From the NCBI GenBank assembly GCA_025200525.1, contig CM045762.1:85454117-85518116 (forward strand): a stretch of DNA of 64,000 nt, written 5' to 3'. How positions within the stretch are numbered: position 1 is the first letter of the stretch; the number at the start of each line of letters is the position of its first letter. This stretch comes from Camellia lanceoleosa. Its lineage: Eukaryota; Streptophyta; Magnoliopsida; Ericales; Theaceae. The notes beneath the pieces are model-generated. The model was not told where the DNA came from, searched no databases, and saw nothing but the letters and a program-made list of their open reading frames with translations. Shown here piece after piece: positions 22,260 to 33,504 of the stretch. The position numbers and the translations under genes are program-made.

Positions 22260-24395
22260 CAACCAGTGTGGCGTCCTAAATCAATCCTCAGGGTCCTCGG
22301 GGTCAAACTCCAGCGGCTCGATGTCCACTTGCTCATATGGAATTGGCATTACTAATGTCACATTTGCAGCAGCAAGGGCTTTAAGCCAGCCGTGCTTGAA
22401 TCCCCGGTTTTCAAATTTAGGAGCTTGCTCCGCGTAGCTTTCAAGGGTGGCATCTTGACCGGCCTCGTACGCCTTAGAAATCTCGGAGTCAGCTTTTTAT
22501 TTTGCCTTCTTCAATTCTTCCTATTCATTCTCCAAATTTTGGCAATCACCTCAATGACTTGGCACTTCATCGTCAAGGCTGTCTCCGTCACCCACCAATC
22601 TCGCTTCAAAGATTTTTCACTCTTCCATTTCACCTCCGCCCTTGACTTCCATCGCCGCCTTGTCGCCTCAAAGTTGGCCCTACTCCTTTCACCTCCACCT
22701 CCGATCTTAAACGGCCTATTTTTCGACGTCAGGTTAACGCCGCCTCTATCTCGCTTATCTTGCCGATCGTCAGAAATGTAATGTTAAAACCAAAACAAAT
22801 ATACGCAGAAATGCAAAAGATAAGATCAAGATATATACCAGAAGAGCTGTCTGAGTGGCCAATGCAATTGCTAACACGTCCGGCTCCGAGCGGAAAGCCG
22901 CCTTGTCAGCCGACAACGAGACCGATGAAGCCAAGCTCAATGCCACGGCTGGGTCTTTCACAACTGATGCGTCAGAGGAGATCGACACATTTTTTATCTT
23001 CGGCTGAACCACAAAAGGAACAACCACGTCTGACTCCTCCAAGCGCGGCCGTTTTTCGACTGAGATTTTTTCAGAGATGGCCTCAAAATCGGCGGGTCGC
23101 TTTTCCCTACCCTTATCAGCCTCTGGAGTTAAACATTCAACTGACCATTCCGTCTCAACAGAAACAATTTGAGCCATTTCAACAACGACAACCAGCTCGG
23201 ATGATTCAGGGAGGGCTATTTTGGAAGTAATGGCCTCGGCCTTCTGACGGGCGGCCAAACGCTCAGCATTCTTTTTTCGTGCCAGTTGAGAAAGAGATTC
23301 CTTCGCCATACCCTCAGAATAGGAGCCGGGCAGATCTTCTAAACCAGTGAAAATATCTCTAAAGAAAAACTCCCGCCGACCTGAAGTGGATTGTGAGTTA
23401 GGCTAGATAAGATCGGCTGCTTCAAACGCTGAGTTTAGAGCCTCATCAACTTGCTCGGCCTCCGCAGCAAACTCTCTCGTTGGTTCGGCAACTACCTCGA
23501 CCACCGGCTCTACATCTCGCTCCGAATCAGATGCTTCGAAACCAATTTGCCTAAGGGTCTTGAAGCTGGAGAAGACAAGAGCTGTAAGATGCTGTTCGTC
23601 GGTTGGGATCGAAATGTTGTCCGCGGCCGAGAACGTAGTATAAGTAGGCTCGTACCGTAGGAGTATATGGGCGGCTCTTCCTTGCTTCAGACGCTGGGAC
23701 GCCAAAATACTTGAGTGCGCCTTAATTTCATGAGGATTGCCTCATCGGCCGAAGTCAAAATTTTCTTCAACTTATTGCCTGCATAAACAAAGGATTAGAC
23801 TAGGAGCAAAAGTCGAGTAAAAGAAAGATCAATAAACATGAGAAGTTACACGGTAACCTGGTTCACCCCTCCATCTGGTTAAGGGGTCTAACCGACCTTC
23901 CCCTTGGCCCAATTCCCAATTGCCTCGAACATTGACTATTACATTATCAACTCGCTTTGCGAGCTAGCAAGCATGGTTACCAAGTGATGGTCAGTGTCCT
24001 TGGCCCTGAGAAAGTAGTGCCCGTGCCGACTGGAGGATTTGGCTAAAGCATAGCAGTGCCGAATGGCCGTAATGCCAAGGTTGATCCTAAGGTGCCGGTT
24101 CAACTCTACGATTCCCATGATGATTCGAAAAAAATTCACATTGGGTTGGAAAGGAATCAGACCCCAATGGCGGAGGACGGCCCTAAGGAATGGGTGTAAG
24201 GAAAAACAGACTCCGCTCTCCGCAATGGATAAGATAGGAAAGACGATTGTATTTTAATCCTCTATCTCCATATCAAGAGTATTGTCTGTCAGTAGAGATA
24301 GCTAGACATCATCAGGGATAGAAAAATGTCGTCGGAACCCCGAAATACGACCCTCGGAAATGAGGTCTTTCAAGTGCTTATCCATTCTAGAGAGG
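22260..24395 (-). pseudogene. Antisense ORF (aORF) of Tat element
   Basis: On the minus strand, between the repeats and the 3' LTR, four protein-like blocks run in order: LHPFLRAVLRHWGLIPFQ with NFFRIIMGIVELNRHL and HYFLRAKDT (about 24200-23940); an acidic linker (about 23705-23403); a Lys/Arg-rich stretch with EKRPADFEAI and VEKRPRLEES, then DPAVALSLASSVSLSADKAAF (23309-22770); and a tail that continues to about 22260. Tat elements are known to carry an antisense ORF here, often spliced; its role is unknown. The first block resembles the N-terminal domain of those proteins. Stops and gaps between the blocks may be introns or decay. Confidence 0.7.
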
Positions 24396-24756
24396 ACTCA
24401 AGGGTATGCCAAATCTAAAATAAACACGAAAAATAGGATTACAAAGAGAAGAGAAGAAAACTTACGAGAGGCAAAGGAGACAAGGAGAGACGGAGAGGAG
24501 TTGCAGAAAACACGAGTCAGAGAAGGGATACCGACTGGCAATCCAGGAGGCTCAAATATTCAAAAAAGCATGCATTCGAAGGGACTGGAGTTTCAAATCG
24601 TAATAAATGCGAGAGATGCACGAATAAGGCGGGAAAGTATAATGATTACCGAAAGGCGTGTGTGTTCTAACATTCACATTGGGATAAGTGAAGCCGCCTA
24701 ACTTATGTCTCTCTTGACTTTTCAATTGAAACCAAACACACCAATTAACTCACAAT

Positions 24757-24775
24757 GGAGAGTTTGGGAGGCAAT
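24757..24775 (+). promoter_or_regulatory. Polypurine tract of Tat element
   Basis: Purine-rich ggagagtttgggaggcaat abuts the 3' LTR start TGTGGGAGCC at 24776. It is the expected plus-strand primer, with a few pyrimidines inside. Confidence 0.75.
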
Positions 24776-25178
24776 TGTGGGAGCCGGATAAATGGCAGAA
24801 TCAGAAGCGTACACTCTAGAAGACAGATATTACTCGGCTCTATCCTGCACGATCAGGAGGCCGAATACAATAGATAGGCCAAGTATCTATTGAACTATGG
24901 AGCCGAGTAAATAAAAGGATAATGAGTGAAAAGTGGGCCTGGCCCCGAGGCGCAGAAAACGAGTATAAGTAAAGGAACAACAGACTAAGAAAGGTATGTG
25001 AGAATTAATATGCTTAACTTAAAATACAAGTAACCCAGAGAGAGTAGAGACTGACTTGTCCGTCGGAGTGCTAATTCCGACACTCCCGACCGGAGTGCTC
25101 ATTTCCTTTCAGGTGTCTATTTGAGGATCAAGAGCGTCCCCCAGGACCAGAAGAGTATTTCCAAACCACTTCTCCACA
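24776..25178 (+). repeat. Tat element 3' LTR (403 bp)
   Basis: TG...CA termini. Collinear with 10314-10702 with scattered substitutions and short indels. It is followed by the target duplication AAAGT (25179-25183) and then by the resumption of the Tekay LTR. Confidence 0.95.
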
Positions 25179-25183
25179 AAAGT

Positions 25184-26046
25184 ATTTATATTCATCTTGT
25201 GTTATTGGCGTATCAATTCATTTGATTAGATTAAACTTTGAAAGTTGATTTGAAAATTTGCATTGAGAAAAAGAATGTTGAGAAACAAATTTTCATGGAA
25301 TGGTTTTGGGGTAAATACGTTGGTAAGTCTTGATAGGTGGTATAGATGATATTGAATAAGTTGGCCTAAGACTCCGGGGTGAAAGATCGAAAACCCGCGC
25401 GAATAGGTGTCAAGCCTTTCAGTTAATACTGGTAAAAATGACAAATTGGTAGTACTTGTATAGTCTACTTGCGCATAATTCCACCTAGGGATTACTAGAG
25501 TCATATTTACCGCTCTTGAAATGAATTGTTAAGTTTTGAAGAATTGAAATTGCATGACATCATTGAGCATGAGGGTTTTCAAAGATGAAGATGTGATTTC
25601 TTTCAAAAGAGCATAGCATAGCATGTGCATTTCATCTCTTGAGACGTGTATAAAATGTATATACTTTGTTAAGGATTTCCTACTGGGCTTTATGCTCACC
25701 CTACGTGATTTTTGTATAGGAAAAGATGTGGTGATGTCGCCTAACTAAAGACGAGGAAATGTGTGTTGAGAGTAAGAGACTCTCATTTTGTCGTGACTTT
25801 GTGTGTAAGCCAAGAGCTGTATGTGTGTAGACTTGAATAACCATTTTGTGTAACCAAGCTCAAGCCTTGAAACTTGTAAACCCTTGGGGGTATTTATTTG
25901 TCTATTTACTTGTTGTTGGATTAATGTATTGTTGCATGAAGAACTATTGTATCATGTAATGTAAGTTTGGAGATTTATATTCGGTTTTCCTTGAAAGAGC
26001 CATGATTGTTGTATTATCATTTGGGCTAGAAATTTGGGGCGTTACA
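25184..26046 (+). repeat. Tekay 5' LTR, second segment
   Basis: It resumes atttatattcatcttgtg and aligns with about 32645-33504. It ends ttggggcgttaca, immediately followed by the primer site. Together with 9601-10313 it makes a 5' LTR of about 1.58 kb visible sequence. Confidence 0.93.
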
Positions 26047-26049
26047 ACT

Positions 26050-26061
26050 TGATATCAAAGC
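26050..26061 (+). promoter_or_regulatory. Primer binding site of Tekay element
   Basis: tgatatcaaagc lies 3 bases after the LTR end. It matches the tRNA initiator-Met primer complement TGGTATCAGAGC at 10 of 12 positions; both differences are G-to-A type. Confidence 0.85.
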
Positions 26062-26668
26062 TAGTTGACCTGTCACTTCAGTGCAAGCATATCACATATG
26101 GGAACTCTCGCCAGGATGTGGTCACCAAGCAAGACTCTCTGCCCATGGGTGACGGTGCAACTGCTGGTGTCGTGGGGCTAGGGCCGATAGGTCCAGCTTG
26201 TTGGGTGACATGGTGTACCCATGATCTGAATAACTTGGTATCATAGCTATCAGGTTTGAACACTTGGAGCTCATGGGAAGTGGTTGTTTAACCACAATGG
26301 GTTCATTTAGCATACTTAGGAAGTGTTATGTATTTTCTGACTATGTGATAACATGCTTATGTGACTAAATGGGTATGGGACTGGACTTTTGGGATGTTGT
26401 TTGCGCCTATTAAATTCCTTGAGGTCTCATTAGAAAGGTACTTGATCAATACTCATTCTACTAAGAATTCATGGTTTTTCGTGGGAAGAATTTCATCGTA
26501 AAAGAATAGTCCATATGTGTTTACATGACTAAGTGCTTATGTGGAGTGAAATTGAATTGTGTATATAGTAGAGAAATATATGGAATTGTTGTAGTCGAAC
26601 GTGTGAGTCGAGTTACGAGCACATATGAGTTAATGTGCTAAATTATTTCTCTTGCGTCCTTTATTAGG

Positions 26669-27835
26669 ATGTCAGGAAGGGGTCAAGTCCGTGGTGGTAG
26701 TGGCATAGTAGGGCTCACTGAGGTGTGCATGAGGTACCGGTCCACAGGGTTTCGGTGCAAGAAGAAGGGTTTGGCCAAGCTAATATGGCCGAGCTAATGT
26801 GGCCAAGTAAGTGGGACAAGCTGGTCAAACCGTAATGGGGGCCCTAGCTCGAGAAATGGAAAGGGCTTTAAGGGAGTCTGTAAACTTGTTGAGGGTAGAG
26901 AATCAAGCCTGAGAGAACACTGCAAAGTCAAGGGCGAGTTTCCTTACTAGAGAGTTCTTGCGGGCTAAACCGAATGAATTCTATAGTGGTCCCGAGCATA
27001 AGAAAACGGATGAGTGGCTCGAACAAACTGTGAAGACATTTGAGATGCTTAACATCGAAGATAGTGAACTAAGAGTGACTCTAGCGAGTTACTACCTTAA
27101 GGGAGATGCAGGTCAATGGTGGAAATATGCCAAGGGTAAAGTGGAGCCGACATGGGAAGCTTTTGCGGTTACTTTCCAAGATAAGTAAATACCTCCCACT
27201 ACTAGGGAGAGATTGAGGCAAGAGTTTAAAGACCTCAAAAACTTTACATGCCCATGGCTGAGTTTGAGGCGGTCTTCTCTAGTTTGTCCAAATTTGCACC
27301 AGAGTTGGTGGCAACGGAAGAGCGTCGTTGCATTGAATTTGAAAACAAATTGAAAACAAAAATTATATTCAAGTTTGTCAGAAATATGATTCGGGAATAT
27401 GACCGTCTTGTGGAGACGGCGACACACGTAGAAATTTCCATACAAGCCGAGGAGGAGAGGCTTTGGAGTTCAAGGTCTAGGGGCCAAAAATCTCAAGGAG
27501 ACTATAGGCAGAACAAGAAGAGCAGGAACACCTATCCATCCTAGACCTAACCACAGCAGTCTAGATCCACTTTTCCTTTGCCTAGTGCGGGTCCGGGAAA
27601 AAGTGCATCGAGTAGCTTCTTGTGTTTCAAGTGTGGCCAACGGGGTCACAAATCCTTCTGATGCCCACAGAAGAGAGAAGGGCAGTTAATGTTACCACCA
27701 CCTAATCGATCTCAAAGTTAGTCTCAGTCTTAGAATAAAGGTCAAGGGTTTAATTGTTATCATTATGGTCAGCCAGGGCATATGAAAAGAACTTGCCCAC
27801 GCTAGGAGGCGATCTAGCACATCGTGGTTGAGGAG
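26669..27835 (+). pseudogene. Tekay gag with two zinc knuckles
   Basis: From the ATG at 26669: MSGRGQVRGGSG, later FYSGPEHKKTDEWLEQTVKTFEML, YYLKGDAGQWWKYA, MPMAEFEAVFSSLSKFAPELV, and IREYDRLVETATHVE in two main frames. Two CCHC-type knuckles follow: CFKCGQRGH (27621-27664, stop before the last Cys) and CYHYGQPGHMKRTC (27755-27796, second Cys replaced by Tyr). It forms the capsid of the retrotransposon. In-frame stops at 27541, 27659, 27732 and 27806 each fit a C-to-T change. Confidence 0.88.
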
Positions 27836-28379
27836 ACTCAGAGCCACCAAAGAGGCTCAATCAATCCAAGCTTCATGAAGTTAATCAGTGAGCCACTTCG
27901 CTTAGTCAAGATAATGCTTATGCCCCGTAAAGGGAGCAAGTCAATCAAGGGCCATGGGCGGTGTATATCGTTACTGCGGTCGAGCAGCTTGCAATCCTTA
28001 GTTGTGAGAGGTATTTTTGTGTGTATAGTTCTTTGGCTAATGTATTAATAGACACGGGTACATCACATTAATCTATATCTACTACATTTGCTTCGCATTG
28101 GGGTTAGAGGTAGCATGGTTAGTGCCTCCACTCGTGAGTAGAGTCAACTCTTAGAGGCAAGCTTGATTTAGACCGGGTTTCGTGATTGTGAAATAGAAGT
28201 TGCCATGGCCGACTTCGCTTGCTTTTGTGTTTCTAGATATGTCGAGTTTTGATGTCATTTTAGGCATGGATTGGTTGTGTTTTTATCAAGCTGTGATTGA
28301 TTATTATCGTCAGAGAGTTACGATGTGCACTTTGGGTGGTGATGGTTTCTATTTTTCGAGGAACTGAGTTGATAAAGCC
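27836..28379 (+). pseudogene. Tekay aspartic protease remnant
   Basis: VLIDTGTSH at 28042-28066 carries the catalytic D-T-G. It is followed by the MSSFDVILGMDWL-like stretch near 28240-28275, which is the usual end of this protease. The frame is broken several times before and after. Confidence 0.82.
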
Positions 28380-29330
28380 TTGTCACCAGTTGTTGACCCT
28401 CGTAGTAGGAGCAAGCTTAGTGACCTTCTTGCAACTCTCTTGGATAGTGAGAGTAACGGGGCTCGTGTTGAGTTCCCAAGAGTAGTTTGTGAATACCCGG
28501 ATGTCTTTCTAGAAGATCTTACTAGTTTACCACCTCACCGGGAGATCGAGTTCTCCATTGAATTAGTGCCTGGCACGGCACCGATTTCCATGTCACCGTA
28601 TAGATTTGCACTCGCCAAATTGCATGAGTTGAAGATTCAACTCCAAGAACTTTTAGACAAGGGCTTCATTCGCCCTAGTACATCGTCTTGGGGAGCGCCA
28701 GCTCTCTTTGTGAAGAAGAAAGATGGGTCACTGTGGTTGTGTATTGATTACCGCAAGTTGAATAGAGTTACAGTTAAGAACAAGTATGCTCTACCCAAAA
28801 TAAATGATTTGTTTGACCAACTTAGAGGGTCTCGTTGCTTCTCAAAAATAGATTTGAGATCGGGGTACCATCAGCGGAGAGTCCGGGAGGAGGACATTCA
28901 AAAGACGGCCTTTTGTACTTGTTATGGACACTATGAATTCCTTGTAATGCCTTTTGGGTTGACCAATGCACCGGCTTCCTTTATGGATTTGATGAACAGA
29001 ATTTTTCAGGAATACTTGGACCGTTTTGTGGTCAACATCTTGATTTATTCAACCTTTGAAGAGGAACACGAGACTCACTTGCGGGTGGTGCTGGGTTTAC
29101 TTAGTGAGCACCAATTATATGCCAAATTTGAAAAATGCGAGTTTTGATTAACGAATGTGAAGTTTTTGGGGCATGTAGTGTCTAGAGAGGAAGTGACTGG
29201 ACTCTCAAAGATAGATGCCGATAGGATTGGGAACAACCCAAAAATATTTTCAAAATCCAAGTTTCTTGGGATTAGCGGGTATTATCAACGCTTTTGTAAA
29301 GGACTTCTAGACTAGTCGCACCTTTGACTA
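28380..29330 (+). pseudogene. Tekay reverse transcriptase, active site deleted
   Basis: An open frame of 255 residues covers the RT core: [79 protein letters not shown]. Where the F/Y-x-D-D motif should stand (29025-29050) the protein reads FVVNILIYS: about four residues are lost and the last Asp is Asn. A TGA follows at 29147 where Trp is expected. This RT cannot polymerise. Confidence 0.92.
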
Positions 29331-29810
29331 GGTTGACTAGAAAGGATATCAAATTTGTGTGGAATGAGGCTTGTGAAAAGTCATTCTAAGAGTTTAAGAC
29401 TAGATTGACTACCGTATCGGTTTTGATAATTCTGGAAAGGGGTTTGAATTACACTTTCTATTATGATGTGTCTGGGCATGGACTTGGTTGTGTCTTATTG
29501 CAAGAGGGAAACGTTGTGGCCTACGGATCACGACAATTGAAAACTCACGAGAAGAATTACCCCACCCATGATTTAGAATTAGTGGCAGTTATTTTTGCCT
29601 TGAAAATTTGGAGGCATTACTTGTATGGTGAGAAGTTTGAGGTTTTCTCAAATCATAAGAGTCTAAAGTATTTGTTTTCTCAAAAAGACTTGAATTTACG
29701 ACAACGGAGGTGGATGGAATTTATGGAGGATTATGACTTTGAGTTACACTATCATCTGGGGAAAGCCAATGTGGTGACCGATGCTTAAGTCAAAAATCTG
29801 TGAGTAGTTT
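29331..29810 (+). pseudogene. Tekay RNase H
   Basis: A clean frame of 127 residues: [21 protein letters not shown] with the first catalytic Asp, [26 protein letters not shown] with the Glu, [11 protein letters not shown] (the catalytic Asp of the usual TDHKSL is Asn here), and the end [13 protein letters not shown] at 29788, followed by TAA. Joined to RT upstream and integrase downstream in the family. Confidence 0.9.
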
Positions 29811-30995
29811 GGCAAGTATGGCCATTCGGGAATGGGATATGCTAGATGTTATTGGCAAGTTTGATTTGCACTTGGGTCGGTCCGGAGAGAGTGCTACCTT
29901 GTTTACTTTGAATGCTCAACCTACCTTGGTTAGTAAGGTCATAGAGGTACAACGAGGAGACCGTGATGTGGAATCAATTCGTGTTAAGATTTCCAATGGG
30001 AAGAAAGAGAAAGGTTTGAACGTTCACTCGGATCTGAGTGTACGTTACCTAGACCATTTGTTTGTACCAGAATCTTGTAGAGAGGAAGTACTTCGGGAGT
30101 TTCATCACTCACGCCTTGCGGTACACCCGGGAGGCACTAAAATGTATCATGATCTTAGTCGTCAGTTTTGGTGGAGGGGTATGAAACGGGATGTCGCTTT
30201 ATTTGTATCGAAGTGCCTTACTTGTTAACAAGTGAAGGCCGAACACCAAAGACCAACGGGTTTGTTACAACCCTTACCGATAGCCGAGTGGAAATGGAAG
30301 CGTGTTACCATAGATTTTGTAGTTAGGCTTCCTAGAACACAACGAGGCAATGATGTCGTTTGGGTGATTGTTGATAGGTTGACTAAGTCTACACATTTCA
30401 TTCTGATGTGCACCAGCAACTCAGTTAAATGCTTGGCAGAGTGTTACATTAGAGAGATAGTTCGACTTCATGAAGTCCCTGTGACTATTGTGTCAGATAG
30501 GGATCCTCGTTTTACTTCCCGGTTATGGCAAAGCCTTTAAGAGGCATTGGGAACTAAGTTGACTCTTAGCACCGCTTATCATCCTCAAACCGATGGACAG
30601 TGGGGACGTACGATGGAGATTTTGAAGGACATGTTTAGTGCTTGTGTCCTTGATTTTAAAGGGCCTTGAGAAAGACACTTACCATTGATTGAGTTTCCTT
30701 ATAATAATAGTTACCAAGCTAGTATTGGGATGGCACCATTTGAGGACTTGTATGGCCAATCTTGTAGATCACCGGTTTGTTGGGCCGAAGTGGGTGATAC
30801 TCCGTTACTGGGTCCGAAAATTGTTAGAGAGACAACCGAGAAAATTGTTCTCATTCGGAAGAGGTTAGCTATGGCCCAAAGCTGACAAAAGAGTTATGCC
30901 GATAAGAGGAAAGGACCTTTATTTTTTGAAGTTGGTGACCATGTGTTTCTAAAAATCTCACCAAGGCGGGGTTCGATGAGATTTGGTAATAGTAG
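29811..30995 (+). pseudogene. Tekay integrase
   Basis: The zinc-binding H-H-C-C part reads HHSRLAVHPGGTKMYHDL ... SKCLTC (30103-30226). The catalytic core has WKRVTIDFVVRLP (first Asp) and IVSDRDPRFTS (second Asp). The third acidic residue, expected after DGQ, is changed (TDGQWGRTME near 30592-30620). Stops at 30226, 30538, 30667 and 30883 each fit C-to-T or G-to-A changes. After this come SYADKRKGPLFFEVGDHVFLKISP and the GPFEIL-like C-terminal fold. Confidence 0.9.
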
Positions 30996-31353
30996 TAAAT
31001 TATCTCAAAGGTTTATTGGGCCTTTTGAGATCTTAGAGCGAATTGGAGAAGTGGCATACCGGTTAGCTTTATCGCAACAACTTTCAAAGTTCACAACGTA
31101 TTTCATGTATGTATGCTTAGGAAGTATGAACCTGACCCTTCTCATGTTCTTGATTGGGTTGACTTTGAGGTAGATAAGGATGCCTCTTACGAAGAATGAC
31201 CAGTTCAAATATTAGATACCCGGGAGCAAGTGCTACGAGACAAAACTATACCTTTGATAAAGGTTGTGGAGACACCATGGGGTTGAAGAAGCGACGTAGA
31301 AACGGGAGGTGAAAGTCTGCTCCAAATATCCAGATTTGTTTGAAAATGCTTAA
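30996..31353 (+). pseudogene. Tekay integrase tail with chromodomain-like end
   Basis: RFIGPFEILERIGEVAYRLAL is followed, in changing frames, by HVLDWVDFEVDKDASYEE near 31145-31195 and by a stretch near 31255-31310 matching the IKVxWxxHxxEEATWE core that ends chromovirus integrases. It ends YPDLFENA then TAA (31351-31353). Such tails direct insertion toward marked chromatin in chromoviruses. The frame is broken in the chromodomain-like core. Confidence 0.72.
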
Positions 31354-31631
31354 GTTGCTTTTCTTTGTAATATTCCCTAGTGTTGAGGGAAGCGTATTTA
31401 AAGTTGTTAACCACATGTTGACATGTGCATTGTTTTAAGCATAAGGTTGTTGAGTGTTGCCATTACTTTCTAAGAAATTTCATATTTATGCATATTTAGG
31501 AGGTTGTTGTTAATGAGATAACCATGGTGGAAATAGTGGAATTTAGTTGAGAGTTAGTATTGTGATTTGGAAATGAAATAACGTGGCTTTGATCGCTAGA
31601 AACCCCTTTGTTTGGGTAGTTTGATTTGAAA

Positions 31632-31645
31632 TTTGGAGGAAAGGT
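31632..31645 (+). promoter_or_regulatory. Polypurine tract of Tekay element
   Basis: tttggaggaaaggt directly before the 3' LTR start at 31646. Confidence 0.8.
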
Positions 31646-33504
31646 TATAGCGACCCGGGTTCCGATCCTTCTTTCATGTTTTGCCACTTCGATTGGGCCA
31701 GTCCGGGATCAACCAAAATTACAAAATGCATTCGAAGTTACTTGTCCGCTCGAGCGGCCGTTTATGCGCTCGAGCGGAGAATGTTTGGTTCCAGAAATTT
31801 AACCTATCTACAAAAGTATTAGGAAGGTGTATTCGACGCTCGAGCGGGGCTTTCCACGTTCGAGCGGACCATGTTATATCAGTTTGTGAATCTGATATTT
31901 CAAATCACTTTTGTATATGTCTCTCTCTAAAAACATTTCATCTCCCTTCTCTCTACTTTTCCCTGCGCCAAATTGGATCAAAACCTTGATTTCTCAAGAT
32001 CCATTAGAGTTCTGCCATAAGTTCTTCATCAAATTTGGTTAACTTCGAGGGCTTGCTTGTACGGTGAAGATCGAAGTTTCGACAATCGCTGATTTTGAGG
32101 GTTTCATCTCATTTCTTCTTCAAAACTTGAGGTAGGGATTTTCTTAGAGTTATATATATATATATATATATGTTTTTGCAAGATCTATATGATTTTTGAA
32201 ATCATCTTTCGATAGCTTTGAAATTGATTGTTGATTCAAGAAGTTGAGCGATTTTGAAAGTGGGTTTGTCTCTTGTTCTTTTAAAATGATCTTATGGGTT
32301 TTGATCTTCGTTGATTGAAGAAAATATGATTTTGGAAAGTTTTCTTTCAAAAGATTTGAGTTGTATAGTTTTGATAAGAAAACCTAGAATTTGCGAAAAA
32401 AATTTTAAGAGACTGAAAATTCACAAACAATATTGTTATATTTATTTTGTGTCAAAATAAATGGATATTTAGAAACTTTCTTATTTATATTTATATAAAT
32501 GATGAATTTCAGGAAATATGAGAATTATTGTTTATTTTGAAAATTATTGTTCAAAACGTTGAAATAATCTTGAAATGACTAATTGTTGAGAATACTTGAG
32601 AAGAGGAAATTGTGTTATTCATTGGATGATGAATTGGAATAAAAGTATTTATATTCATCTTGTGTTATTATCATATCAATTCATTTGATTACATTAAACT
32701 TTGAAAGTTGATTTGAAAACTTGCATTGAGAAAAAGAATGTTGAGAAACAAGTTTTCATAGAATGGTTTTTGGGTTAAATACGTTGGAAAGTTTCGATAG
32801 GTGGTATAGATAATATTGAATAAGTTGGCCTGAGAGTTCAAGTAAAAGACCGAAAATCCGTGCGGATAGGTGTCGAGCCTTCCGGTTAATACCGATAAAA
32901 ATGACAAATTGGTAATACTTGTATAGTCTACTTGCGACATCCACCTAAGGATTATGAGAGTCGATTTACGCTCTTGAAATGAATTGTTAAGTTTTGAAGA
33001 ATTGAAATTGAATGACATCATTGAGCATGAGGATTTTCAAAGATGAAAATGTGATTTCTTTCAAAAGAGCATAGCATGGCATGTGCATTTCATCTCTTGA
33101 GACTTATATAAAATGTATATACTTTATTAAGGATTTCCTACTGGGCTTTATGCTCATCCTACGGGATTTTTGTGCAGAAAAAGATGTGGTGATGCCGCCT
33201 AACTAAAGGCGAGAAAATGTGTGTTAAGAGTAAGAGATTCTCATTTTGCTGTGACTCTGTGTGTAAGTCAAGGACTGTTTGTGTATGGGTTTAAATAACT
33301 GTTTGTGTAACCAGGCTCAAGCCTTTGAAGCTTGTAAACCCTTAGGGGTATTTATTTGTTTATTTATTTATTGTTGGATTAATGTATTGTTACATGAAGA
33401 ACTATTATATCATGTAATGTAAGTTTGGAGATTTATATTTATTTTTCCTTGAAAAAATCATGATTGTTATATTATTATTTGGGTTAGAAATTTGAGACGT
33501 TACA
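31646..33504 (+). repeat. Tekay 3' LTR (1859 bp)
   Basis: It starts TATAGCGACCCGG; the solo LTR at 58571 shows that the ancestral start is TGTAGCGA. It ends gacgttaca. Near its start are four CGCTCGAGCGG-type motifs (31747, 31767, 31838, 31859). It aligns with the split 5' LTR and, reversed, with 47609-48321 plus 57343-58571. Confidence 0.95.

Larger units (their letters stand above)
10314..25178 (+). mobile_element. Tat-lineage Ty3/gypsy retrotransposon, complete with LTRs and 5-bp TSD
   Basis: LTRs are at 10314-10702 and 24776-25178. They start TGTGGGAGCCG, end CTTCTCCACA, and are flanked by AAAGT on both sides. The internal region has a TTGGCGCCGTC primer site, gag (broken by another LTR), protease, RT, RNase H, a second archaeal-type RNase H, integrase, two tandem-repeat arrays and an antisense ORF. 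Two RNases H, short LTRs, this primer site and an antisense ORF before the 3' LTR are the hallmarks of the plant Tat group. It is degenerate: frames are broken in gag, protease, RT and integrase. Confidence 0.93.
9601..33504 (+). mobile_element. Tekay-like Ty3/gypsy retrotransposon with a Tat element nested in its 5' LTR
   Basis: Order: 5' LTR (start lost in the gap) 9601-10313 plus 25184-26046; primer site 26050-26061; gag; protease; RT; RNase H; integrase; chromodomain-like tail; polypurine tract 31632-31645; 3' LTR 31646-33504. Reverse transcriptase before integrase puts it in Ty3/gypsy. The tRNA-Met-like primer site, integrase type and C-terminal tail resemble plant chromoviruses of the Tekay/Del clade. 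Excluding the nested element it is about 9 kb. It is not autonomous: all ORFs carry stops or shifts. The 5' target duplication cannot be checked because of the gap. Confidence 0.9.

Noticed and set aside
22770..23309. Host gene for a 179-residue basic protein on the minus strand
   Set aside because: Position between Tat repeats and 3' LTR and its neighbours identify it as part of the element's antisense ORF.
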